Shown here one piece after another: positions 1 to 5,176 of a DNA stretch of 5,176 nt. The stretch's first letter is position 1. Each line of letters opens with the position of its first letter. This DNA is from a bacterium (GTDB lineage: Bacteria > Actinomycetota > Actinomycetes > Actinomycetales > Actinomycetaceae), in NCBI GenBank assembly GCA_030544165.1, contig JAUNRP010000153.1, positions 1-5,176 on the forward strand. The letters are read 5' to 3'. A program made the position numbers and the translations under genes. The notes beneath the pieces are model-generated. The model ran no database searches. It was not told the DNA's origin and worked only from the letters and a program-made list of their open reading frames with translations.

Positions 1-58
1 CCCCGCCCGCCCCCAGCGGATCCACCAGCTCGTAGCGTCCAGCGAAGAGTGCCCCTAC
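1..58 (-). CDS. Probable serine/threonine protein kinase, N-terminal fragment (cut by window edge)
   Basis: Reading the minus strand from 58 to the window edge gives VGALFAGRYELVDPLGAGG. This is the classic beginning of an actinobacterial Pkn-type Ser/Thr kinase: an (A)GRYEL lead-in, then the LGxGG start of the glycine-rich nucleotide-binding loop (GxGxxG). In that family the protein transfers phosphate from ATP to Ser/Thr on target proteins. Everything after the loop lies outside the window, so catalytic residues cannot be checked. The frame is open back to a TGA at 119-121, but it has no ATG, GTG or TTG before the motif. The first in-frame GTG (23-25) would remove the conserved RYEL segment. 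The end given here is the GTA codon nearest the expected start and is arbitrary. The gene lies 31 bp after the glycosyltransferase stop on the same strand, so cotranscription is plausible. The call rests on only 19 residues. Confidence 0.5.
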
Positions 59-89
59 GCCCCAAAGCCTATCGGGACCGCCGGGTAGC

Positions 90-1583
90 TCAGACCATGT
101 AGCCCCGGTGCCGGCGGATCAGCTTGAAGATCATTCCGAGCGTCTGCAGGGTGGCCAGGACCGCGAGTGCCGGCCACGCGAACCACAGCGCGATCTCCTT
201 GGCCAGAAGCGGGAGCTGGATCCAGATGATCGTGAGCGCGGCGAAGGTCACCAGCCCGTAGATCACCGGCTTCAGGTAGGCGTTGGTGCCCTTGCCCGAT
301 TCTGCCGCCGCCTGCGCCGCCCAGTTGTCCACCTGGGTCCTCATGAAGAACTTTGTCCATGCCCGCAGGAAGTGCCCGATCTTCAGCCACATGTAGATCT
401 CCGCGGGGAAGAAGAGGAGCGCGAAGAGGATGTCCTTCCCTGTTCTCTGCTTCATGGAGAGAGCGATCCGGAGGTTGAGGAGGACCGAGACCAGTGGCGG
501 GATGAGCCAGATCGGATTGAAGCTGAACGCACTGATCGAGAGCGAGGCCGCCACCAGGAGGATCAGGCCGAACCGCACCAGCATGTTCATGAGCATCGAG
601 CCGTGCTCGATCCACCTCACCCGCACGTTGGGGTGGAAGGGCATGCCGGTGGTGTTTCCGCGCTGCCCCGGCCACATGAGGTCGATCGCCCCGTAGTTCC
701 ACTTCACCTGCTGGGCGTCCAGGGACTTCAGGGTGGTCATCCCGCCCACATTCGCGCGCGCGGTGGCGGAGATCTTGGTGAGGTAGCCCAGGCGCTTGAG
801 CTGGATCGAGAGGAGGGAGTCCTCCACCTCGGAGTCCAGCACCCATGGGCCCAGTTGGCGGTGCTCGTCCCGCACGGCCTTGAGCGCCTCGATGGAGAAC
901 AGCGAGCACTGCCCCCCGAGAACGGACATGTTCCGGCCCCGGAGCAGGTTCAACATGTTGAACGAGGCGAACTGTTGCCGCTGCCCCGAGATCAGGTAGT
1001 TGTCCCAGGCGCCCCGCTCCTGGTAGTCGATCGTGTAGATCGCGCTGATCCCCCCGATTCGCGAATCGGCGTGGAGTTCCGCCAGTAGATTCTCGACCGC
1101 TCGGCGGTCCAGGACCGTGTCTCCATCCACACCCAGGAAGTAGTCGCAGTGCTCCACCAGGTGGAAGCCGATGTTGAGGGCCCCCACCTTGCGCTCGGGG
1201 AGCGTGCCCACATCGTGCACGTGGATCGCCACCTCGAACTCCTGCTCGCGGTAGCTCACCGTGTGCTGGCCCGCGCGCTTGCTCGCCTCCCAGAACGTGT
1301 CATCCTTGCAGTTGTTCACGATCACGTGGACCTCGTCCGGCGGCCGCGTCTGGGCGAGCAGCGAGTCGAGCACCGCGAGGATCGAGTCCTCCTCGTTGTA
1401 CGCCGGGATCACGCACCCGATCCGCTGGGTCCTCTTGTCATCGTTCTTCCACGCGCCGGCGTAGAGAACCAGATCCTGGGCGTCCTCGTCAGCCACAACG
1501 AGCTCGGCATCCTCCTGCACCATGGTGCCGATCCCCTCCGACTCCACCACTGCCTCATGCACTTCGCGATCCTTGACGGTCAT
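90..1583 (-). CDS. Membrane glycosyltransferase family 2, processive polysaccharide-synthase type
   Basis: The product is a 497-residue integral membrane protein that probably transfers sugars from a nucleotide-sugar donor on the cytoplasmic face and may pass the chain through the membrane, as cellulose, hyaluronan and poly-N-acetylglucosamine synthases do. Motifs in order: IPAYNEE (59-65) opening the GT-A fold; NNCKDDT (90-96); RKVGALNIG (131-139); DGDT (153-156), the metal/nucleotide-binding DxD equivalent; VED (253-255) with the presumed catalytic Asp255; and QQVKW (291-295), a variant of the QxxRW acceptor-channel motif with Lys for Arg. About five hydrophobic helices follow, near 333-353, 355-375, 385-405, 440-460 and 463-487. 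Unlike BcsA, PgaC or HAS, there is no membrane segment before the catalytic domain, only an acidic stretch of ~50 residues. ATG 1583 was chosen because GAAAGGAG lies 5 nt upstream. An alternative is Met21 (ATG 1523), which has GGAGGGG 9 nt upstream. The gene is divergent from the lipoprotein gene. The sugar and polymer cannot be inferred. Confidence 0.9.
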   Translation of the reverse strand: MTVKDREVHEAVVESEGIGTMVQEDAELVVADEDAQDLVLYAGAWKNDDKRTQRIGCVIPAYNEEDSILAVLDSLLAQTRPPDEVHVIVNNCKDDTFWEASKRAGQHTVSYREQEFEVAIHVHDVGTLPERKVGALNIGFHLVEHCDYFLGVDGDTVLDRRAVENLLAELHADSRIGGISAIYTIDYQERGAWDNYLISGQRQQFASFNMLNLLRGRNMSVLGGQCSLFSIEALKAVRDEHRQLGPWVLDSEVEDSLLSIQLKRLGYLTKISATARANVGGMTTLKSLDAQQVKWNYGAIDLMWPGQRGNTTGMPFHPNVRVRWIEHGSMLMNMLVRFGLILLVAASLSISAFSFNPIWLIPPLVSVLLNLRIALSMKQRTGKDILFALLFFPAEIYMWLKIGHFLRAWTKFFMRTQVDNWAAQAAAESGKGTNAYLKPVIYGLVTFAALTIIWIQLPLLAKEIALWFAWPALAVLATLQTLGMIFKLIRRHRGYMV

Positions 1584-1588
1584 CGCCA

Positions 1589-1596
1589 CTCCTTTC
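1589..1596 (-). promoter_or_regulatory. Ribosome binding site of the glycosyltransferase gene
   Basis: On the minus strand GAAAGGAG precedes the ATG at 1583 by five bases. It is a near-ideal Shine-Dalgarno match and decides the start against the longer open frame reaching 1715. Confidence 0.75.
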
Positions 1597-1601
1597 ACGG
1601 C

Positions 1602-1630
1602 TGGTCCCCCGAGTCTCCTTTCTGGGACCA
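1602..1630. repeat. 7-bp inverted repeat TGGTCCC / GGGACCA, spacer 15
   Basis: TGGTCCC at 1602-1608 is an exact reverse complement of GGGACCA at 1624-1630. The right arm is also the left half of the DevR-like box. If transcription of the glycosyltransferase starts upstream of 1630, its leader could form a GC-rich hairpin ending 5 nt before the Shine-Dalgarno. Alternatively the left arm is a second GGGAC-type half-site for the same regulator. The 15-base spacer leaves both readings open. Confidence 0.4.
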
Positions 1631-1637
1631 AAGGCCC
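1624..1637. promoter_or_regulatory. DevR/DosR-type operator (GGGACCAAAGGCCC)
   Basis: The 14-mer GGGACCAAAGGCCC matches the core of the DosR/DevR dormancy-regulon box (GGGACTWWAGTCCC) at 12 of 14 positions. It keeps the GGGnC...GnCCC half-sites and the A/T-rich middle, and related GGGnCN4GnCCC sites are known for actinobacterial DevR homologues. In that family, two-component regulators responding to hypoxia, NO or CO activate stress and dormancy genes. The centre lies about 47 bp upstream of the glycosyltransferase ATG and 171 bp upstream of the lipoprotein ATG. A classical position overlapping -35 would put the transcript start near 1588, inside the leader of the first ATG. That fits the alternative start at 1523 better. 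Assignment is by motif only; no DevR gene is in the window. Confidence 0.5.
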
Positions 1638-1664
1638 ACAACGGCGATCACTACGGGGCCGGTG

Positions 1665-1680
1665 AGTGACCTCGATCACG
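1665..1680. promoter_or_regulatory. Crp/FNR-family palindrome (GTGA-N6-TCAC)
   Basis: AGTGACCTCGATCACG contains the perfect half-sites GTGA (1666-1669) and TCAC (1676-1679) separated by six bases. This is the spacing of the Crp/GlxR operator TGTGAN6TCACA; only the outer T and A are not matched. Crp-like regulators (Crp, GlxR) are common in Actinobacteria and respond to cAMP. The site lies 28 bp inside the control region from the DevR-like box and centres about 89 bp upstream of the glycosyltransferase ATG and 129 bp upstream of the lipoprotein ATG, so either gene could be the target. A four-base half-site palindrome can occur by chance. Confidence 0.45.
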
Positions 1681-1682
1681 TA

Positions 1683-1701
1683 CCCAGTGCTCACCACTGG
1701 G
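1683..1701. repeat. Perfect 7-bp inverted repeat CCCAGTG-CTCAC-CACTGGG
   Basis: CCCAGTG (1683-1689) and CACTGGG (1695-1701) are exact reverse complements with a 5-base spacer, giving a 19-bp dyad four bases beyond the Crp-like site. The size and symmetry suit a dimeric repressor or activator. No family could be assigned. It could also form a small hairpin, but no U-tract follows, so a terminator is unlikely. Confidence 0.5.
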
Positions 1702-1724
1702 ATTCGCCTCCGCACCGCTGGGAT
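1692..1724 (+). repeat. Direct repeat CACCACTGGGAT / CACCGCTGGGAT, 21-bp phase
   Basis: CACCACTGGGAT at 1692-1703 recurs as CACCGCTGGGAT at 1713-1724 with one mismatch in 12. The repeats are 21 bp apart, two helical turns, so both copies face the same side of the DNA. The first copy includes the right arm of the neighbouring dyad. A weak -10-like TAGAAA at 1738-1743 lies downstream and has no recognisable -35; the second repeat occupies the -35 area. That arrangement suits an activator-dependent promoter for the lipoprotein gene, which is inference. Confidence 0.4.
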
Positions 1725-1787
1725 CTGGGCCGGGACCTAGAAATCGGCTCCTCGGCCACCCACCATGGTGATGACACCCAGACCCAC

Positions 1788-1794
1788 GAGAGGA
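1788..1794 (+). promoter_or_regulatory. Ribosome binding site of the lipoprotein gene
   Basis: GAGAGGA lies seven bases before the ATG at 1802. It supports this start over the out-of-frame ATGs at 1765 and 1771, which have no purine-rich sequence before them. Confidence 0.6.
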
Positions 1795-1801
1795 CCCATC
1801 G

Positions 1802-2590
1802 ATGCACTCCACGCCCACGGACCGCCCTGTGAGTGGCAGGGGCACCCGCCAGCGCCTCGCCGTGTCCCTCATTGCCCTCACCCTGTTCGCCAGCGGGTGC
1901 AGTGAGCCCCCGTGGGAGACGCCGGCAGCCGCCGCTGAGGCAGGCCCGTCGGCACCCTCACCGTCCTCCGTCCCCTCCCCCGCCCTCCCGACGACGGACC
2001 CTTCCGCTGGCACCACCCCCTCCCCGACCACGGACGAGGGTGAGGCAGACGACGGAACTGACGCCGTCGTCGTCGCCGAGGAGCAGACCCTGCCGCGCAG
2101 TGAGCCGGAACCCGCGCCGGAACCCAGCCCAGAGCCCGAGGCGCCCAAGCTGCCGCCGTTCCAGAGCGATCTCGCCTCCGGAACGGCGGTGCATGTGCTT
2201 GACGCGGGGACGGTGCGCGCCGAGGTGTCCTACTGGAGCACCCTCTCGATGGACCAGTGGACTCCGGGTGCGCTCAAGCCCCTGAACGTGCGCGTGACGG
2301 CCACGGGGAACGGCTCGATCTCGCTGGTGGGACTGCGGGCGTTCCTCGAGCACTATCAGGACGGCACGTGGGAGGCGCTTCCGCAGGACGCGGTGAGCCT
2401 TCCGCCGCTGCCGGGACCAGCCGCGATCACCACGCCGGCGTCCACGATCCAGGCGATCTCGATCGGGGCGGTGCCGGAGGAGGCGACCGCCCTGCGGATC
2501 ACGCTCATGCTGGACCTGGCGGACGTACGCGGCACCACCAGCACGAACTTCAGCGCGGTGGACTCGCTGACCGTGACGCTGGCGCAGTAG
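1802..2590 (+). CDS. Secreted lipoprotein with Pro-rich tether and unrecognised C-terminal domain
   Basis: The product is 262 residues. Its N-terminus is a lipoprotein signal peptide: Arg residues at 13, 16 and 18, a hydrophobic core LAVSLIALTLFA (19-30) and the lipobox ASGC, so Cys33 should be lipidated and become the first mature residue, anchoring the protein outside the membrane. Residues 34-119 are low-complexity and rich in Pro, Ser, Thr, Ala and acidic residues, including EPEPAPEPSPEPE (101-113). This looks like a flexible spacer reaching through the cell wall. Residues 120-262 form a compact domain with alternating hydrophobic strands (LNVRVTATGNGSISLVGLRA, ALRITLMLDL, SLTVTLAQ), suggesting a beta-sandwich of the kind found in exported ligand- or protein-binding modules. 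I do not recognise the family and see no catalytic motif. The gene is divergent from the glycosyltransferase, so a role in binding or handling its polymer is possible but unproven. Confidence 0.85.
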   Translation: MHSTPTDRPVSGRGTRQRLAVSLIALTLFASGCSEPPWETPAAAAEAGPSAPSPSSVPSPALPTTDPSAGTTPSPTTDEGEADDGTDAVVVAEEQTLPRSEPEPAPEPSPEPEAPKLPPFQSDLASGTAVHVLDAGTVRAEVSYWSTLSMDQWTPGALKPLNVRVTATGNGSISLVGLRAFLEHYQDGTWEALPQDAVSLPPLPGPAAITTPASTIQAISIGAVPEEATALRITLMLDLADVRGTTSTNFSAVDSLTVTLAQ

Positions 2591-2604
2591 CCACGTGGAC
2601 TGCG
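2583..2604. terminator. Possible weak bidirectional terminator hairpin between convergent genes
   Basis: CGCAGT (2583-2588) pairs with ACTGCG (2599-2604) around a 10-base loop holding the palindrome CCACGTGG (2591-2598). An alternative fold pairs TAGCC (2588-2592) with GGCTA (2604-2608), which brings the two stop codons together. The stems are short and no U-tract follows on either strand, so intrinsic termination is doubtful. Confidence 0.25.
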
Positions 2605-2605
2605 G

Positions 2606-5176
2606 CTATCCGACGGCCCGGCGCCGCGCCTCGCGGATCTCCTGGCGGAGTTCCACGCGGGAGCGGAGCCCCGTCTTGCGGAGGATGTTGCGGACGTGGA
2701 ACTCCACGGTCCTCACCGAGAGGACGTCCTGGTCCGCGACCTCCTTGTTGCTCATCCCCTCCGCGATGCGCAGTGCGATGTCCCGCTCCCTCGTGGTGAG
2801 GTCGGCGAGGACATCGGGGATGCGTTCGGGCGGCTGATCGGGTACGGCGGTGAGCCGTACCAACTCCGGTGAGGCGGATGCGATGGAGTGGGCGAGTTCG
2901 GCGAGAGCGTCCGCCCAGGCGCTGGCCCTGATGAAGGAGAGGAACTCCTCCGCCTCGCGCAGCCTCCGTGCGAGCTCCGGGGAGGCGCCGGTGGGCCGGC
3001 GCAGGGCGAGCCGGGCCTCGTCCTCGGTGAGGAGCACCTCGAGGAGTCGCATGAACCGCCGCTCCTCACCGGCACTCTCGAGGGCGGTGCGTGCGCGCGC
3101 GAGGGAGGTTTCGGCGAGGGTGAGATCGCCGCGCGCGATGGCCAGGTACGCGCGCCCATGGGCGGTCACGTAGTCGGCGAGCCACGGGACGATCTCGTAC
3201 GTGGCGACCGTCTCGATCATCTCTTCCGCCCGGGACAGATATCCCTCGGCGGCCAGAGCGCGGATGAGTGGAACCGCGGAGGGTATCCCCGCGAAGACGC
3301 CTCCGAGCCGGGTGGACCAGAGCTGTTCGAGGAGGTGGGCGACCTCGGCATCGGGGCCCCGCAGGACGAACGTGCCCCATGCCTGGGCGAGGGCCGCCGC
3401 TCCCAGGGCGGAGGAGTACTCGGCGTTCCCGGCCATGGCACGCACACGCATGAGTGCAGGCGCCGCCGCCTCGTGTTCACCGCGGCAGAGGGGGATCATC
3501 GAGGAGAACGCCGCGAGCTGGAGGCTGCCCACATCATTGCGGATGGCGAGTGCCTCGCCCATCAGCCTCTCGATCGCCCGGTTCGCCTCGTCCCACCTGC
3601 CGGCGAGGAAATCGAGATAGTACGCCTTCGTGGCGGCGTTGAAGGTGAAGTCTGGATCCGCGAGGGCTCCGCTGAGCGCGCTCGAAAGAGCGTGGCGGGC
3701 GAACGTGAACCTCCCAGCCCCGAGCGCGAGGCTTCCGAGCACGGTGGCCGCACTGTCTGCGGCGATCTCGGCGCCCGGAACCTCCCGGGCACGCTCCACC
3801 AGCTCCTCAAGGCGGGCAAGGGCACTCTGCGCGCTCGTATTGCTCCTCCCTCGAAAGCACTCCCATATCTCCAGGAGGTAGCGGAGCTCCACCAGATCGG
3901 GGCGGTACTCGCTGCTCGCATCCTCCGAGCGGCGGGCGGCCTCCGCAATCGCCGGCGCGAGGGCGGGCGGCGGGGTGGAGAAGCGGCCCAGGGCCGCGAA
4001 TTTCAGGCACGTGCGGTGGACTGCCCAGCACACGAGGAGGAGTTCCGGATCATCGAGGCCCGCAAGGTCATTCGCGGTCAAGGAATCGAACTGACGGGGA
4101 AGGGACTCGTTGGCCACGAGAGCACGGAACGCCACCGTGGCCCACGACTCGGGGAGGGCGTCGAAGGCCTCCGCGAGGAGCCTCAGCCTGTCCGAACGCC
4201 GAAGCCGGAGGAAGAGGATGGCTGCCGGAATAGCCCACCGTTGGTCCGCTACCGCCGCCCACGTCGCACTACGCCCTGCACTCACCACGTCTCGCACGTT
4301 GGCGAAGCGCTCCGCCTGCGCCCACAGATCCTGGCCGAGCTCGGCGTCTGGAGTGTTCTGGCGGCCAAGGAATCGGTGGCGCAGCGCCCGAGCCGTGGGG
4401 AGGACGCGTCCGAGCGCCCCGTGTACTGATCGGATCTCGGCGGCAGAAGCTCTCGCCTCGATCGCGGCGGCGATCACGCCATGCCGGCAGTGAAAGCCCC
4501 TACCGCCCTCTGAGACAAGGCCAGAATCGAGGAGTTGCTCCACGTGAATCTCGCCGCCGAGTTCGCTCATCGCACTCTCAAGATCATGGGGCGTGATCTG
4601 CTCGGCGAGGGCAATAGTGACAAGGCCGAGCCACTCGGCGTGGTCCAGCGCATCGTGGGCCGCCGAGACCTCCTGGGCGACGGGCGATGCGCCCCGCGCA
4701 TGGGTCCGGACGGTGTACTCGAGGGCAGCCTCGAGCGAGTGGGCGTCATCGGCGACGCCCTCCAGCCGCCGAACAAGTGAGTCAAGGTAGATGGGCAGGC
4801 CGCCGGTCGCCCGCATGATCTGCTCCAGCGACTCTCGGGTCGGGAGCGAACGGACGTGCCGGCGGAGAAACTCCATCACCTCCACCTCTGACCACGGATC
4901 GAGCTCCAAGTTGGCTCCCGCCAACGGTTGGCGGGCGAGCTGTCGTGCGTGCTCCACCATGGAGTTCGCCTGCACCTGGGAGGTCATCACCGCGAAGACG
5001 TGGGAGAAGTCGGGTCTCCGGGTGGCGAGGGCGAGGGCGATCTGTGAGTCGTGGTCACACCACTGTGCGTCATCCAGGAGCACGCAGAGTGGGCCGCTCA
5101 CCTCGTCCATCGCTCGCACCAGGCGCAGCGCCGCGGCCTCGGCGGTGACGATGTCGGAGGGTTCGCGCGGAGCACC
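2606..5176 (-). CDS. LAL-type LuxR-family transcriptional regulator with N-terminal ATPase domain (N-terminus outside window)
   Basis: The frame is open from the right edge and encodes the last 856 residues of a large ATP-binding LuxR regulator: a STAND-type ATPase, a helical repeat-like middle and a DNA-binding tail. In the visible part, residues 29-36 (PLCVLLDD, then AQWCD) are the Walker B strand, and ATGGLPIYLDSL (~123-134) is the GLP-type end of the ATPase module. A winged-helix-like stretch follows, with GFHCRHGVIAAAIEARA matching the usual 'F-H-lid' segment. About 450 residues of Ala/Leu/Arg-rich helices, probably TPR-like, come next. The LuxR helix-turn-helix is at 2609-2800: LTTRERDIALRIAEGMSNKE, then VLSVRTVEFHVRNILRKTGL. 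Walker A should lie roughly 80-100 residues upstream, outside the window, so ATP binding cannot be confirmed. The GTG at 5117-5119 is an internal codon, not the start. The regulator is convergent with the lipoprotein gene. LAL proteins are often pathway-specific activators; whether this one acts on the divergent region is inference. Confidence 0.9.
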   Translation of the reverse strand, partial: GAPREPSDIVTAEAAALRLVRAMDEVSGPLCVLLDDAQWCDHDSQIALALATRRPDFSHVFAVMTSQVQANSMVEHARQLARQPLAGANLELDPWSEVEVMEFLRRHVRSLPTRESLEQIMRATGGLPIYLDSLVRRLEGVADDAHSLEAALEYTVRTHARGASPVAQEVSAAHDALDHAEWLGLVTIALAEQITPHDLESAMSELGGEIHVEQLLDSGLVSEGGRGFHCRHGVIAAAIEARASAAEIRSVHGALGRVLPTARALRHRFLGRQNTPDAELGQDLWAQAERFANVRDVVSAGRSATWAAVADQRWAIPAAILFLRLRRSDRLRLLAEAFDALPESWATVAFRALVANESLPRQFDSLTANDLAGLDDPELLLVCWAVHRTCLKFAALGRFSTPPPALAPAIAEAARRSEDASSEYRPDLVELRYLLEIWECFRGRSNTSAQSALARLEELVERAREVPGAEIAADSAATVLGSLALGAGRFTFARHALSSALSGALADPDFTFNAATKAYYLDFLAGRWDEANRAIERLMGEALAIRNDVGSLQLAAFSSMIPLCRGEHEAAAPALMRVRAMAGNAEYSSALGAAALAQAWGTFVLRGPDAEVAHLLEQLWSTRLGGVFAGIPSAVPLIRALAAEGYLSRAEEMIETVATYEIVPWLADYVTAHGRAYLAIARGDLTLAETSLARARTALESAGEERRFMRLLEVLLTEDEARLALRRPTGASPELARRLREAEEFLSFIRASAWADALAELAHSIASASPELVRLTAVPDQPPERIPDVLADLTTRERDIALRIAEGMSNKEVADQDVLSVRTVEFHVRNILRKTGLRSRVELRQEIREARRRAVG

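Noticed and set aside
55..909. 284-codon minus-strand frame overlapping the glycosyltransferase gene
   Set aside because: Pro/Gly/Arg/His-rich product in a shifted frame of a well-supported gene; no domain and no ribosome binding site.
108..1088. 326-codon plus-strand frame opposite the glycosyltransferase gene
   Set aside because: Composition is that of an antisense shadow (Arg, Glu, Asp, His repeats) with no motif.
1584..1715. 44-residue N-terminal extension of the glycosyltransferase to an upstream ATG
   Set aside because: The extension is Arg/Pro-rich, would translate through the DevR-like and Crp-like sites, and the ATG at 1583 has a strong Shine-Dalgarno.
1765..1905. Short plus-strand frame from ATG 1765 overlapping the lipoprotein start
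   Set aside because: No purine-rich sequence before the ATG and no recognisable peptide; a leader peptide cannot be supported.
2104..2125. Tandem GCCGGAACCC copies 12 bp apart in the lipoprotein gene
   Set aside because: Explained by codons of the Glu-Pro repeat tether; not a mobile or regulatory repeat.
2888..4429. 513-codon open frame on the plus strand opposite the LAL regulator
   Set aside because: The product is low-complexity (Gly, Arg, Glu), without recognisable motifs, and lies wholly antisense to a clear LuxR-family gene; long antisense frames are expected in high-GC DNA.
5023..5041. GGCGAG-type microrepeat near the right end
   Set aside because: It encodes the Ala/Leu-rich helix after Walker B in the LAL protein and is codon-driven.

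Overview
The window is high-GC DNA with G/C-rich third codon positions, long shadow open frames on the non-coding strands, and gene families typical of Actinobacteria (a large ATP-binding LuxR regulator, a GT2 synthase, a serine/threonine kinase start, DevR-like and Crp-like operators). The best guess is an actinobacterium, possibly Micrococcales; the genus cannot be told from this sequence. No rRNA, tRNA, CRISPR array, insertion sequence or phage gene was seen.

Layout. (1) Positions 1-58, minus strand: the first ~19 codons of what looks like a Ser/Thr protein kinase (GRYELVDPLGAGG, the start of the glycine-rich loop), cut by the left edge and with no ordinary start codon visible. (2) 90-1583, minus strand: a complete 497-residue membrane glycosyltransferase of family 2 with the processive-synthase motifs (DGD, VED, QQVKW) followed by about five membrane segments. 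(3) 1584-1801: a 218-bp divergent control region, unusually rich in symmetrical elements. It holds a DevR/DosR-type box, a Crp-type palindrome, a perfect 7-bp inverted repeat, and a 12-bp direct repeat phased by 21 bp. (4) 1802-2590, plus strand: a secreted lipoprotein with a long Pro/Ser/Thr/Glu-rich tether and an unrecognised C-terminal domain. (5) 2606-5176, minus strand: the C-terminal 856 residues of a large ATP-binding LuxR-family (LAL) regulator, convergent with the lipoprotein gene across only 15 bp and running off the right edge.

How it may work together (inference). The glycosyltransferase and the lipoprotein start back to back and share one control region, so they may be co-regulated cell-surface functions: an exported or membrane-bound polysaccharide and a surface-anchored protein. 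The DevR-like and Crp-like sites suggest control by hypoxia/redox/dormancy and by cAMP or a related Crp-family signal. The neighbouring LAL regulator is a candidate for binding one of the other repeats. The kinase start lies 31 bp downstream of the glycosyltransferase stop on the same strand and could be its operon partner.
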